A DNA stretch of 64,000 nt from Jeotgalibacillus campisalis (GCF_000829515.1 NZ_JXRR01000022.1:344131-408130); one strand, 5' to 3'; numbered from the stretch's first letter, positions 26,422-38,181 are shown. Notes: generated from the sequence alone by a model not told the origin. A program made the numbers and translations.

Positions 26422-26694
26422 TTACTCTGTATCTTTCGTGACAATATCCATGATGTGCGTCCACGTTTCTTTTTTCAGCGCATCCTGCGGTTTACCGTCA
26501 CCAATCACTCCGTAGCCGACCATAAGTCCAATAAGCAAGCATCCAGCAGCGAGGACCAGCACAAGGATCACACGGACAATTATCGGCATCATACGGACCT
26601 GCACCCATCTGGGCGTACTTCCGCTGCCGCTTTCCTTTTTCGCTTTCTCCTGCTTTGCTTTTTCTTCTTCGGTTAGCCTGGGGGTCTTTTTCAT
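26422..26694 (-). CDS. EpuA-like small membrane protein (often annotated RNA polymerase subunit beta)
   Basis: 90 residues: a charged N-terminus (KKTPRLTEEEKAKQEKAKK), one membrane segment (IVRVILVLVLAAGCLLIGLMVGYGVIG) and a short tail. This matches PF11772, a family linked by name to RNA polymerase beta and to streptococcal EpuA, but not a polymerase subunit. It lies between fabZ and flhP and probably belongs to their transcript. Confidence 0.8.
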   Translation of the reverse strand: MKKTPRLTEEEKAKQEKAKKESGSGSTPRWVQVRMMPIIVRVILVLVLAAGCLLIGLMVGYGVIGDGKPQDALKKETWTHIMDIVTKDTE

Positions 26695-26707
26695 TTTAAA
26701 ATCTCCT

Positions 26708-27544
26708 TTAACGCATTCCGTTTACAAGACCAGACATTTGGTCTGAAATCGAAATGGCTCTTGAATGAAACTGATAATTTCTTTGTACCTCTATTAAGTC
26801 GGTAAAGGATTGTGAAAGGTCAACATTGGATTGTTCAAGTGCTCCCTGTTCAAGACCAATGCCGCCCCGTAATGCTCCTTCAAGCTGGACCAATACTTCA
26901 CCCGGATCAACACCAAGCTCGTCAAGATTGGCAGGTAACCCCAGATAAACACTTGATACACGGTCCATCAGCTGAGGGCGCTGAATATCCACAATTCCAA
27001 GCTCCACCTGCTGCTCTGTGCCGTTTGCATTCACGGCAAGCACGCCGTTATCTCTCAGCTGGATTTCATCTACAGGTCCATCCAACGTTATGATTTCATC
27101 GTTTTGGCTGAGTATGGCATTTCCCTGTCCATCCACAAGCATGACTTCGTCGTCATTAATCGGGGAAAAGAAAAAATCACCTTTACGGGTAAAATTTTGT
27201 TCTGTGTTTCCCTCTGCATCCTGAACCAGCACTTTAAAATACTGGTTTTCTGTGTTAAAAGCAAAGTCCAGCGGGCGATCGCTCCGCTGAAGACTTCCTT
27301 GCTGGCCAAGCAGCTGTGACTGGGCGATTCTTGCTCCATTGCCCATGCGAACTCCAAACGGCGTCTGACGCTCTGCTGTATCGCCCCGCTGATTTTGCAC
27401 TTGCTGCGTAAGCAGAGAATTAAATGTGGCAGTTGTCTGCTTATAGCCGGTAGTAGAAGAGTTGGCAATATTATTGGAAATCATGTCGAGCTGCTTTTGC
27501 AGCTGTCCCATCGTATTTGTGGCTGTTACCATTGTGCGGATCAT
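26708..27544 (-). CDS. flhP: flagellar rod/hook-type protein FlhP
   Basis: 278 residues. N- and C-terminal regions match the FlgE/FlgG group: ATNTMGQLQKQLDMISNNIANSSTTGYKQ at the start, and GALEQSNVDLSQSFTDLIEVQRNYQFHSRAISI at the end. Such proteins are exported through the flagellar type III apparatus and polymerise in the distal rod or hook. GGGGGACG precedes ATG 27544. It follows flhO by about 23 bases and is in the same operon, as in B. subtilis beside mbl. Confidence 0.93.
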   Translation of the reverse strand: MIRTMVTATNTMGQLQKQLDMISNNIANSSTTGYKQTTATFNSLLTQQVQNQRGDTAERQTPFGVRMGNGARIAQSQLLGQQGSLQRSDRPLDFAFNTENQYFKVLVQDAEGNTEQNFTRKGDFFFSPINDDEVMLVDGQGNAILSQNDEIITLDGPVDEIQLRDNGVLAVNANGTEQQVELGIVDIQRPQLMDRVSSVYLGLPANLDELGVDPGEVLVQLEGALRGGIGLEQGALEQSNVDLSQSFTDLIEVQRNYQFHSRAISISDQMSGLVNGMR

Positions 27545-27567
27545 TTAGCGTCCCCCTTTGCGTCCAT

Positions 27568-28407
27568 TTAGTTCACCCGTCCGACTTCATTCACCGTTTT
27601 TTCCATGCTGCGGTCATATGCTTGAAGGACCTTCTGGTTCGCTTCAAATGCCCGGTAGGAGGTCATCATATCCGTCATGGTGCGGGCGCTGTCAACGTTG
27701 GACCGTTCCAGGGCTCCCTGCGAGACAGAAAAGGACAGGTCTTGCTGGTTATAAGCATTTTCAAGCACAGTGCCATCAGGTGCTCTCAGCAGGCCGTTGC
27801 CTTCTTTAATTAAGGACATCGGATCATCTGAATAGGACACACCAATTCTCGCTACATCCTGACCATCCGCATTCAGCACACCATTTTCCTGTATTGTAAA
27901 TCGATCATTTTCCAGTTCAATTCGGTTTCCTGCTTCGTCCAGTACATAATACCCTTCAGAAGATGTTAAAAACCCCTGTCCATCAAGGGTGAAATTGCCG
28001 TTTCTGGTTAAGCGGTCTGATCCGTCCTCATTTTCTAAAGTAAAAAAGATCGCTCCGGACCTTCCAGTCTCTTCATTAAGAGGCATGTTTCCCTGAACGA
28101 GGGCAGCATCTGTTGATAAACCGGTTTCCCTAACGTCTCCTTGAGTAAAATGGGGCATCGTTTCCTGCATATATACACCCGTGTTCAAAGCGCCGACGAC
28201 AGGGCTGTTTGAACGAGTTAATCCATTCTCAGATGATCTCTTTGATTCGCCAAGGCTCGATAGCAGCATGTCGGGAAAAGCTCTCATGGAGGATTGATCC
28301 GCCTTGAAGCCGGGTGTATTGACATTGGACATATTATTCGTCAGCATTTCTGTTTTTCTTTGTTGGGCGATCATTCCGGTCGCAACTGTGTAAAATCCTT
28401 TAAACAT
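27568..28407 (-). CDS. flhO: flagellar rod/hook-type protein FlhO
   Basis: About 279 residues from ATG 28407, with GAGGTG seven bases upstream; codons before it lack a ribosome site. The terminal coiled-coil segments (TVATGMIAQQRKTEMLTNNMSNVNTPGFKADQ and SQGALERSNVDSARTMTDMMTSYRAFEANQKVLQAYD) place it in the FlgF/FlgG group. Exported and assembled in the basal body rod. First gene of flhO-flhP. Confidence 0.93.
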   Translation of the reverse strand: MFKGFYTVATGMIAQQRKTEMLTNNMSNVNTPGFKADQSSMRAFPDMLLSSLGESKRSSENGLTRSNSPVVGALNTGVYMQETMPHFTQGDVRETGLSTDAALVQGNMPLNEETGRSGAIFFTLENEDGSDRLTRNGNFTLDGQGFLTSSEGYYVLDEAGNRIELENDRFTIQENGVLNADGQDVARIGVSYSDDPMSLIKEGNGLLRAPDGTVLENAYNQQDLSFSVSQGALERSNVDSARTMTDMMTSYRAFEANQKVLQAYDRSMEKTVNEVGRVN

Positions 28408-28645
28408 TTTTTCACCTCTACTGTAGCTCACTTATTTTTTGGACTTGATTATTGGACTGAAGGGCTATGCCTTCATTGCAGATGAGCGCTTAACGCACAC
28501 AAATCGCATCAGCAGCAAATCCTTTTAAAAGTGGCGGCACTTTATGTATCGGTCATTTTCCAGGTTTGTTTAGATTTGAGAACATGGATAAACCTCTTCA
28601 CCTATTATACCTTGCTCCTGTTTAAATGTGGATGGCTATTCGGGA

Positions 28646-28687
28646 TGGTTTTTGTTTCTCCGACATTTGATGGACAAACAAAAACCA
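28646..28687 (-). other. 12-bp inverted repeat between mbl and flhO
   Basis: TGGTTTTTGTTT and AAACAAAAACCA are perfect complements separated by 18 bases. There is no clear T run, so it may be an attenuator or processed hairpin rather than a classical terminator of mbl. Confidence 0.6.
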
Positions 28688-28706
28688 GCCTTTTCGCTAA
28701 TCGTCT

Positions 28707-29708
28707 TTATCCGATTCGGCGGTGAGGGATTTTATCAATATTTTCAAGCATCACACCTGTTCCGATTGCCACACAGTCCATAGGATTTTCAGCTACAAAT
28801 ACAGGCACCTTCAATTCTTCTGCAAGAAGCTGATCGATTCCGTGAAGAAGCGCTCCGCCTCCAGTGAGAATGACACCCCGGTCAATAATATCTGCAGAAA
28901 GCTCAGGCGGTGTTTTTTCCAGTACGTTCTTCGCAGCCTGAACAATGACGGATATGGACTCACGAAGTGCGCCTTCTACTTCACTTGATGTGATGGTAAT
29001 GGTGCGCGGCAGTCCGCTGACCATATCACGTCCCCGAATATCAAGTTTCTCGTCACGGGAATCCGGAAAGACAGTCGCAATATTCACTTTGATATTTTCG
29101 GCTGTCCGTTCGCCGATCAACAGCTTGTACTCTTTTTTAACGTAGTTTAAAATATCTGCGTCAAATTGGTCTCCTGCCATTTTGATGGAGGAAGAGGTAA
29201 CAATGTCTCCCATTGAAAGCACGGCTACGTCAGTCGTACCGCCGCCGATGTCAACGACCATATTGCCGCTTGGCTGAAAAATGTCCATACCGGCTCCAAT
29301 GGCTGCGACTTTCGGTTCTTCTTCAAGAAACACTTTTTTGCCCCCGCTTTTTTCGGCTGCTTCACGGATCGCTTTTTGCTCAACACTTGTGATATTGGTC
29401 GGGCAGCAGATTAAGATGCGCGGCTTTGATAAGAATCCTTTTACATTCAGTTTATTAATAAAATGCTTAAGCATCGCTTCTGTCACATCAAAATCAGCGA
29501 TTACACCATCTTTCAGCGGCCTGATGGCGACGATGTTTCCAGGTGTTCTTCCCACCATGTTGCGTGCTTCTTCGCCTACAGCAAGCACACGGTTGGTGTT
29601 TTTATCAATCGCGACAACGGAAGGTTCATTTAATACAATTCCTTTTCCTTTTACATGAATCAGCAGATTGGCTGTCCCAAGGTCAATACCAATATCTTTA
29701 GCAAACAT
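28707..29708 (-). CDS. mbl: actin-like rod-shape protein Mbl
   Basis: 333 residues, full MreB-family length. ATP-dependent filament that organises elongating peptidoglycan synthesis at the membrane. Motifs: IGIDLGTANLLIHVKGKGIVLNEPSVVA, FLEEEPKVAAIGAGM, VVDIGGGTTDVAVLS and ILTGGGALLHGID. Start at 29708 follows a good ribosome site. Gene order spoIIID-mbl-flhO-flhP follows B. subtilis, which favours Mbl over MreB or MreBH. Confidence 0.95.
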   Translation of the reverse strand: MFAKDIGIDLGTANLLIHVKGKGIVLNEPSVVAIDKNTNRVLAVGEEARNMVGRTPGNIVAIRPLKDGVIADFDVTEAMLKHFINKLNVKGFLSKPRILICCPTNITSVEQKAIREAAEKSGGKKVFLEEEPKVAAIGAGMDIFQPSGNMVVDIGGGTTDVAVLSMGDIVTSSSIKMAGDQFDADILNYVKKEYKLLIGERTAENIKVNIATVFPDSRDEKLDIRGRDMVSGLPRTITITSSEVEGALRESISVIVQAAKNVLEKTPPELSADIIDRGVILTGGGALLHGIDQLLAEELKVPVFVAENPMDCVAIGTGVMLENIDKIPHRRIG

Positions 29709-29876
29709 TTCTTGTCTTTTCTCCCTTCTACTCTACCCTGCACAGTACTCGTTCTATTTTCCTAACTGGAATGGATTCCGATCAGCTTGTTTATGTATGA
29801 AATGCGAGACCAGATAGGACTCACGCATTTTGCCTGTAAGAATAGTCCAATAAGTATATATTACCACAAGAAAGAC

Positions 29877-29918
29877 AAGAGGTCATGAACCAAACAAAAG
29901 TTTGATTCATAACCTCTT
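29877..29918 (-). terminator. 19-bp hairpin overlapping the end of spoIIID
   Basis: AAGAGGTTATGAATCAAAC pairs with GTTTGGTTCATGACCTCTT (few mismatches) around a 4-base loop, with a weak T-rich tail. It overlaps the spoIIID stop and may terminate or attenuate read-through into mbl. Confidence 0.7.
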
Positions 29919-30162
29919 ATCCTTTGTACTTTTGTTTTGTAGCTTGCCCGCCCCTAAGATGCCTTATCGATTTATGGTAGTTGAGAATAATTTTTACTTC
30001 GTTGGCAAGTGCCGGATTTAGCTCAGGCAGTCGCTCGGTCAGATCCTTGTGCACGGTGCTTTTAGATACACCAAAGGTTTTGGCAGTGACGCGTACGGTT
30101 TGTCTCGTCTCCACTATATGCTTGCCAACCAAGAGCGTTCTCTCCCTGATGTAGTCGTGCAC
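29917..30162 (-). CDS. spoIIID: sporulation transcription factor SpoIIID
   Basis: 81 residues, about 12 shorter at the C-terminus than B. subtilis SpoIIID. The helix-turn-helix (VTAKTFGVSKSTVHKDLTERLPELNP) and NYHKSIRHLRGG are conserved. It acts in the mother cell as activator and repressor of sigma-E genes. Starts with GTG 30162 after GGGAGGCCGGAGCA. A sigma-E-like promoter (GCATACC-15-CATATAAT) lies 60-90 bases upstream. The shorter tail could alter stability but not the DNA-binding core. Confidence 0.93.
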   Translation of the reverse strand: MHDYIRERTLLVGKHIVETRQTVRVTAKTFGVSKSTVHKDLTERLPELNPALANEVKIILNYHKSIRHLRGGQATKQKYKG

Positions 30163-30218
30163 TGCTCCGGCCTCCCACAGGGGATCAATCCAGGGGAGTG
30201 ACCCCCTCCATTTGTCCC

Positions 30219-30248
30219 ATTATATGCAAGGTGGGAGCATCGGTATGC
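30219..30248 (-). promoter_or_regulatory. sigma-E-like promoter of spoIIID
   Basis: Minus strand GCATACC (30242-30248), 15 bases, then CATATAAT (30219-30226), close to the sigma-E pattern with CATACAAT at -10. Mother-cell expression is expected from B. subtilis. Confidence 0.5.
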
Positions 30249-30342
30249 TTAAATTTTTCAGGTTAATTTAATCGTTTTCAAGAACGGTCTGCACGCTGCT
30301 TAAAAAGAATTAAAAAGGAAGGATAAGGTTGTGTTTATGTTC

Positions 30343-30379
30343 AAAAAAAGACCGCATAATCCAAAAGGATTATGCGGCC
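30343..30379 (-). terminator. intrinsic terminator of spoIIQ
   Basis: GGCCGCATAATCC and GGATTATGCGGTC make a 13-bp stem with loop TTTT, followed by seven T on the minus strand. Confidence 0.95.
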
Positions 30380-30388
30380 TGAACCCGT

Positions 30389-31069
30389 TTATTCTGCAAA
30401 TGAAACCGGATTGACTGCTACGCCATCTTTGTATACTTCAAAGTGAAGATGTGTACCAGCTTCCGTATTTAATTCGCTTACACCAGACTTAGCAATTGGC
30501 TGCGCTTGTTTAACTTTGTCGCCAACTTGTACAGCGATGTCTTTAATCGCGCTGTATTTTGTGACTAGACCGTCAGCGTGCTGAATTTCCACTAAATTGC
30601 CGACAAATGGATCTTCTTGTACTACTGTGACTTCTCCGCTTTGAGCGGCTGTGACTTCAAAGTCTTTTCCATCCTGGACAATGTCAATACCCTGGTTAGT
30701 TGAGTAGCTTTGATTCACGACAACAAGGGATTCCTGTTGTTCTTCGGCAGATGCATCCTGATCATAAAAAGAACGATGTATTGTGATTGCAGATGGATCT
30801 ACGACCGGCATTGCCATTTTTTCCGTTGGCTGATTGACTTCAGTTACTTCTTCGTCCGAATCCTGAACCCAGTCGGTACGATTCTGGTTTGCTGTAAATT
30901 CTTCTGTGACGGTTGCAACTTCTTTATCACCAGGACTTTGCAGCACAAAAACGGTGGACACTACTACTGCCGCACATGCCAAATATAAGACAGGCAGCGA
31001 CCAGCGCTTTTTCATAAAACCTTTCAAGTTTGATTTTAGGGTAGAATTATTTTTGTCTCCCTGACTCAT
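30389..31069 (-). CDS. spoIIQ: forespore engulfment protein SpoIIQ (LytM-like)
   Basis: 226 residues from ATG 31069. One membrane segment near 20-43, then an extracytoplasmic LytM/M23 domain: NQGIDIVQDGKD, GNLVEIQHADGLVTKYS and THLHFEVYKDG. The first metal-binding His of active M23 enzymes is Asn here, so it is a structural, non-catalytic domain, as in B. subtilis SpoIIQ, which binds SpoIIIAH across the septum. The start was chosen because GAGGTG lies before it and because the sigma-F promoter would place the transcript start at about 31083, downstream of the alternative start at 31090. Confidence 0.95.
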   Translation of the reverse strand: MSQGDKNNSTLKSNLKGFMKKRWSLPVLYLACAAVVVSTVFVLQSPGDKEVATVTEEFTANQNRTDWVQDSDEEVTEVNQPTEKMAMPVVDPSAITIHRSFYDQDASAEEQQESLVVVNQSYSTNQGIDIVQDGKDFEVTAAQSGEVTVVQEDPFVGNLVEIQHADGLVTKYSAIKDIAVQVGDKVKQAQPIAKSGVSELNTEAGTHLHFEVYKDGVAVNPVSFAE

Positions 31070-31088
31070 TTTCATCACCTCAGCAACC

Positions 31089-31117
31089 ATTTTGAACGAT
31101 TAAAGGAAATTCTATAC
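31089..31117 (-). promoter_or_regulatory. sigma-F promoter of spoIIQ
   Basis: GTATA (31113-31117) and GTTCAAAAT (31089-31097) are separated by 15 bases on the minus strand, a close match to the forespore sigma-F consensus. Confidence 0.75.
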
Positions 31118-31198
31118 ATTGTCACAAAATTTTTCTTAAAAAAGTGCTTCCACGTGATACAATCCACTAGAATAACTGCCATTGAGAGGATCTGCTGC

Positions 31199-31651
31199 AT
31201 GAAAAAATGGATGAAAAGTTTTTTTACCGTTCTCCCTTTTCTATATATGATGCTGGTCTGGTTCCTGTCGAGCCGGCCTTCTGATACCGTTTATGCTCTA
31301 CGGAATGAATCACTTGATCTTTTTATTAAAGAATCGCTCCATCTTGTGGAATTCGCGATTCTTCATTTTCTTTTTATATTGGCTTTGCTGGCCCACGGGA
31401 AATTGACCACTGCATCACATACTGCTGCAGCCGTTATTGCAGCATTTTACGGACTCCTGGATGAAATTCATCAGGCATTCGTACCCTCGCGCTCAGCAAC
31501 GCTCATAGACGCAATTAAGGATCTAATTGGCGTTATGATTGTTTATATACTCATTCAGCGTGCTTATTTTGTCCGGAAGAATGGGTGGATGGCTAAGTGG
31601 CTTCAGGGGTTTGAATCGTGGTTTAGAGCAAATAAAAAAGATCAAGCATAG
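31199..31651 (+). CDS. VanZ-family membrane protein
   Basis: 150 residues from ATG 31199, with GAGAGGA eight bases upstream. The VanZ signature is present: FLSSRPSD near the start, HLVEFAILHFLF, and FYGLLDEIHQAFVPSRSATLIDAIKDLIGV. Four hydrophobic segments. The family is named after a teicoplanin-resistance protein, but most chromosomal members have no known role. It is divergent from spoIIQ and convergent with spoIID, with a shared terminator. Confidence 0.92.
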   Translation: MKKWMKSFFTVLPFLYMMLVWFLSSRPSDTVYALRNESLDLFIKESLHLVEFAILHFLFILALLAHGKLTTASHTAAAVIAAFYGLLDEIHQAFVPSRSATLIDAIKDLIGVMIVYILIQRAYFVRKNGWMAKWLQGFESWFRANKKDQA

Positions 31652-31667
31652 GCGCTTGATCTTTTTT
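31634..31667. terminator. bidirectional terminator between vanZ-like gene and spoIID
   Basis: AAAAAAGATCAAGC and GCTTGATCTTTTTT form a perfect stem that ends in A and T runs, serving both convergent genes. Confidence 0.93.
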
Positions 31668-31669
31668 CG

Positions 31670-32686
31670 TTACCTCTGTGCAAGTAAAGAGGGAAGGATC
31701 GTTTCTACAGACGCTATTTCTACCCCTTTAAAATAATGAGCGACAATTTCTCCGTACGTTTTACCTTCTTTAGCCATGCCGTTTGCTCCGTACTGGCTCA
31801 TTCCAACGCCATGTCCGTAGCCTTTGGTTTGAATCAAGATGGAATCTCCCTGCTGTGTCCAGTGAAAATCAGTGGATCTTAGTCCGAGGTTTTCCCGGAT
31901 CTCTCTGCCGGTAAAAGTCTTTCCTGCTATATCCACCGTTTTTACACGGTGGCCCGGCGTGCGTTCCATGACCGTGCCAATTTCTCCTTTACTTAATGTA
32001 ATCCCAAGCTTTTCTTCAAATTCACTTACCGGAATCGTGACTTCGTGTAAAAATCCTGGCGCTACCGATTCATCCCAGCTGCTTTCGACTGATTGCAAAT
32101 AGGGAATGTCTTCTGTCCAATAGTCTTTGGCGTTTTCAGTCCACCCGTTGCTCGTAGAGAAAAAAGATGCAGTAATAGGTTTGCCATCATAGGTCAGCAC
32201 TTCTCCTTTTGTTGCTGAGACGGCTTCTACAATCTTTTCTTTTTTCCATTCAAACTCATCTGACCAAAGAGTCTTTAGCTCTTTATCATTTTTAAATACT
32301 TGATGAGCAGTCGTATCTGTTATATCTGCTTTTTCTGGCAATCCTTCTGCACCGCCTGCTGCTATTAGGCGGGTTACATACGTTCTTGCAGCAAGCGCCT
32401 GTGCTTTCAGTGCCTCTTCTTCAAAGGATGCAGGCATTTCACTTGCCACTACCCCGGCTACATACGTTTCAAGCTCGAGCTCTTCTACTGTTTCTGACTG
32501 ATCTCTAAAAACAGAAACAGTCAGTTCAGCGTTTTCTTGAGTCTTTTCTTTCACTTGAGTATCCTCCGTTTGTTCACTTGTTTTTTGATCCTTAGAAGAA
32601 AATGGTAGAAGGATTACGGCTGGGATGAGTAGCAAGATGATCATATACATTATCGGTATGATCCAGAGCGGCTTCTGTTTCTTCAA
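31670..32686 (-). CDS. spoIID: stage II sporulation protein SpoIID (peptidoglycan hydrolase)
   Basis: 338 residues. The start is the TTG at 32686, with AAGGAGG seven bases before it; an ATG 30 bases upstream has no ribosome site. One N-terminal membrane segment (IIPIMYMIILLLIPAVILLPF), then the SpoIID/LytB domain: YVAGVVASEMPASFEEEALKAQALAARTYV with the catalytic Glu in EMP, and the late GYGHGVGMSQYGANGMA. SpoIID is a lytic transglycosylase working with SpoIIP and SpoIIM in engulfment. It lies downstream of murA, as in B. subtilis. A CATACGCA before the gene may be a sigma-E -10. Confidence 0.95.
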   Translation of the reverse strand: MKKQKPLWIIPIMYMIILLLIPAVILLPFSSKDQKTSEQTEDTQVKEKTQENAELTVSVFRDQSETVEELELETYVAGVVASEMPASFEEEALKAQALAARTYVTRLIAAGGAEGLPEKADITDTTAHQVFKNDKELKTLWSDEFEWKKEKIVEAVSATKGEVLTYDGKPITASFFSTSNGWTENAKDYWTEDIPYLQSVESSWDESVAPGFLHEVTIPVSEFEEKLGITLSKGEIGTVMERTPGHRVKTVDIAGKTFTGREIRENLGLRSTDFHWTQQGDSILIQTKGYGHGVGMSQYGANGMAKEGKTYGEIVAHYFKGVEIASVETILPSLLAQR

Positions 32687-32831
32687 ATAATTCCCTCCTT
32701 GATATTTCTTACTCATGAAACTTTATGCGTATGGGAAGATTATAGAACACGAGACAAGCAGTCAGTCAGATTGTTAAAAACAATGCCTTTTTGGAACTGA
32801 AAGAAGAAAAAAATAAAAGAGATAGATAAAC

Positions 32832-32872
32832 TAAAAAGCAGTATATACACGATGATCGGTGTATATACTGCT
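32832..32872 (-). terminator. intrinsic terminator of murA
   Basis: AGCAGTATATACAC and GTGTATATACTGCT are a perfect 14-bp stem with an 8-base loop and five T after it on the minus strand. Confidence 0.9.
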
Positions 32873-32926
32873 TATAAGATTACGAGTATGATTGAGCATA
32901 TCGTTTAGTATAAATGAAATAAGTTC

Positions 32927-34228
32927 TTATGCCCGAACTGCTTCTTCTTCTCTCACTTGTACCTCTTCGTTAATGCGTTCCACATTTGCTCCAAGGGATA
33001 CAAGTTTCTCATGGAAATTAACATATCCACGATCCAAATGCTTCAGTTCTGTTACTTGCGTATAACCGTCAGAAACAAGACCAGCCAGGATAAGCGCAGC
33101 GCCCGCACGTAAATCTGTCGCAGCTACTTCAGCTCCCTGTAAATTACTTGGTCCTTTCATAATGACAGAACGTCCTTCTATTTTCACATTCGCATTCATA
33201 CGGCGGAATTCTTCCACATGCATAAAGCGATTTTCAAAAACTGTTTCAGTAATCATGCCTGTTCCTTGTGCACAAAGCATAAGTGCCATCATCTGTGATT
33301 GCATATCTGTCGGGAAGCCCGGATGAGGCATCGTCTTGATATCCACTGATCTTAAATTGGGCTGTCCAATTACACGAAGGCCTTCTTCTTCTTCCTCAAC
33401 CGTTACACCCATTTCTTTGAGCTTTGCTGTAACTGATGCAAGATGTTCCGGCACGGCATTTTCAATAAATACATTGCCGTTTGTAATTGCGGCTGCAATC
33501 ATAAATGTTCCTGCTTCAATCCGGTCAGGGATGATATTGTGCACGGCTCCTGTAAGGTGATCTACACCTTCGATACGGATTGTATCTGTACCTGCGCCTT
33601 TAATTTTCGCGCCCATTTTATTCATATAATTAGCCATGTCAACAATTTCTGGTTCTTTCGCACAATTTTCAATAATTGTTGTGCCTTCAGCCAGTGTCGC
33701 TGCAGCCATAATGTTTTCTGTAGCGCCTACACTAGGAAAATCAAGATAAATCTTTGCTCCCTGCAGACGTCCGTCTATTTTTGCTTCAATGAATCCGTTT
33801 CCGACTGTAACCTGTGCACCCATTGCTTCAAAGCCTTTTAAATGCAAGTCAATCGGACGAGAACCGATCGCACAGCCGCCCGGCAGAGCTACACGTGCAT
33901 GACCGTTTCTTGCTAAAAGCGGTCCCATTACCTGAACCGATGCACGCATTTTACGAACATATTCGAACGGCGCCTCTACTTCGAGCTGATTCTGAGCATC
34001 CACGATTACCTTATTCTCTTCTGCTGTATACTCTACATCTGCATTCAGAAAACGAAGCACTTCATTAATCGTATTGACATCCGACAAAGCCGGTACATCT
34101 AAAAGTGTACTCTTTCCTTCGCTTGCTAGTAAAGATGCTGCGAGTATAGGAAGGACTGCGTTCTTCGCTCCTTCTACTTTAACTGTTCCATGTAGCGCAT
34201 TTCCGCCACGTACGATAATTTTATCCAA
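32927..34228 (-). CDS. murA: UDP-N-acetylglucosamine 1-carboxyvinyltransferase
   Basis: 433 residues. First committed step of peptidoglycan synthesis: adds enolpyruvate from PEP to UDP-GlcNAc. The fosfomycin-sensitive catalytic Cys is present (Cys119 in [15 protein letters not shown]), with the N-terminal [16 protein letters not shown]. It occupies the murAA position next to spoIID and the ATP operon, so it is the essential paralogue. Monocistronic with its own terminator. Confidence 0.97.
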   Translation of the reverse strand: MDKIIVRGGNALHGTVKVEGAKNAVLPILAASLLASEGKSTLLDVPALSDVNTINEVLRFLNADVEYTAEENKVIVDAQNQLEVEAPFEYVRKMRASVQVMGPLLARNGHARVALPGGCAIGSRPIDLHLKGFEAMGAQVTVGNGFIEAKIDGRLQGAKIYLDFPSVGATENIMAAATLAEGTTIIENCAKEPEIVDMANYMNKMGAKIKGAGTDTIRIEGVDHLTGAVHNIIPDRIEAGTFMIAAAITNGNVFIENAVPEHLASVTAKLKEMGVTVEEEEEGLRVIGQPNLRSVDIKTMPHPGFPTDMQSQMMALMLCAQGTGMITETVFENRFMHVEEFRRMNANVKIEGRSVIMKGPSNLQGAEVAATDLRAGAALILAGLVSDGYTQVTELKHLDRGYVNFHEKLVSLGANVERINEEVQVREEEAVRA

Positions 34229-34727
34229 TTGAGTTCCCCTCCGCGTCTTAATTCTGTACTACTATTCATATTCAACATTAGCGGCTAAAGTGAAAATTCG
34301 TTATCTTTTCCTTGTAGCCCGTCATTTTCTATTGGCAAGGTTGCTGGCAAACAATTGATTTCATATACAAGTTATCTTGTAGTTTATTAAACTAAAACAT
34401 CACACATCATATCACTTTAAAACTCTTTAACACAAGAGAAAAAAGTCACGACCTGCCTAAATAAGTCGAAAATGACTGTCGAATTTACACCGGCTTCTTT
34501 CTTCCGCTCCGGTTTTAAACCCCCTATATTAAAGCAGTGCATGAAATCTCTTATATATAGAGAGCTTCAATTTCTGATGAATTTTGCAATGACCCAATGG
34601 TTGAGTATTCCACTCTTAGATAAAAATAAACCATTTAAACATAAATTCATAGTGCAAAACAACACTTTTTACTAAATATACATGATTCATTAAAATGAAA
34701 GAGCTTTCATTGTTCACAATTTAAACC
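34229..34727. other. non-coding stretch between ywzB and murA
   Basis: About 500 bases with no gene I can support. A 67-residue plus-strand frame has no ribosome site. The murA promoter is expected near 34250-34400 but is not distinct. Confidence 0.5.
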
Positions 34728-34958
34728 TCACCACATGTAAGGAAGCTGCTGGGCCCAAGTAGAATAAGAAAGAAAAAACTCCGCAACACTTGATCCGATT
34801 GCCACACTAAGAAGAATAAGTAAAACCCGTGCCTGCATCACTTTATTGACCCTCAACGCCTTGTCGATCCGAAGAGCCTGAAGCGACCAAAAAGCTAAAG
34901 CGATAAAAACCAAATGAATAATCATACTTACTAAAGCCTGCTGTCCAAACGCATCCAT
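34728..34958 (-). CDS. ywzB: DUF1146 membrane protein YwzB
   Basis: 76 residues from ATG 34958, preceded by AGGAGGAACGATCTA. Two hydrophobic segments (ALVSMIIHLVFIALAFWSL; ARVLLILLSVAIGSSVAEFFL) match YwzB/DUF1146, a small membrane protein that follows atpC in many Bacilli. No function is established. The gene comes after the atp terminator and before murA. Confidence 0.88.
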   Translation of the reverse strand: MDAFGQQALVSMIIHLVFIALAFWSLQALRIDKALRVNKVMQARVLLILLSVAIGSSVAEFFLSYSTWAQQLPYMW

Positions 34959-35044
34959 TAGATCGTTCCTCCTGTCACAAATTAAAATGGTAAGAAGATG
35001 CCTTCTCCTTCTTTTGACTGGTTTCAATGAGGGTGGCAAATGTC

Positions 35045-35122
35045 CCTTTTTTTAAAAAAAATAAAAATACCGGCTCTATCCGGATGGCCCATTGGCAGAA
35101 TCCGGAATAAAGAGCCGGTATT
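35045..35122 (-). terminator. intrinsic terminator of the atp operon
   Basis: AATACCGGCTCT (35111-35122) pairs with AGAGCCGGTATT (35066-35077) with further inner pairing, followed by a long T-rich run on the minus strand. Confidence 0.93.
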
Positions 35123-35190
35123 GAAATTGTTGATCTAGATAAAATGGAAGTGGTTCTAATTATTGGGTAGAACCGGGTTCCTATTTCGTT

Positions 35191-35613
<423 letters not shown>

Positions 35614-35617
35614 CTAA

Positions 35618-37039
<1,422 letters not shown>

Positions 37040-37077
37040 CTAGCTTGCTTTTCAAAAACGTATGTTGAAACGTTGAC

Positions 37078-37314
37078 GGCTGGCCCCTCGAGGTCGTAAG
37101 TCATGTCGTCCTTGTGGACAAATGGCGTCCACATGGCCGCCCTGCCTTACGCTTGTCGGGGCTGATCGAGCCGCCTTCGCTTTTCTTTTTGTCCAGCTCA
37201 GGCGGCTAGCCCCTCGAGGTCGTAAGTCATGTCGTCCTTGTGGACAAATAGCGTCCACATGGCCGCCCTGCCTTACGCTTGTCGGGGCTGATCGAGCCAC
37301 CTTCGCTTTTCTTT

Positions 37315-37316
<2 letters not shown>
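37078..37316. repeat. tandem pair of about 126-bp repeats inside the atp operon
   Basis: Two units (37078-37203 and 37204-37316) are almost identical: each has GGCTRGCCCCTCGAGG, TCGTAAGTCATGTCGTCC, a GTGGAC-N7-GTCCAC hairpin and TTACGCTTGTCGGGGCTGA, ending CGCTTTTCTTTT. The flanking GCCCC / GGGGC blocks can pair over the unit. Similar GCCCCTCGAGG...TGTCGGGGCTGA elements are, as I recall, scattered in many Bacillaceae genomes. Both are transcribed as part of the atp mRNA. Confidence 0.85.

Positions 37317-38181
<865 letters not shown>

Noticed and set aside
34472..34675. 67-residue plus-strand frame upstream of murA
   Set aside because: No ribosome site, AT-rich gap, no family resemblance.
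37052..37300. 82-residue frame with two identical blocks (SAPTSVRQGGHVDAICPQ) between atpG and atpD
   Set aside because: It only reflects translation of the tandem DNA repeat; the same holds for the opposite-strand frame.
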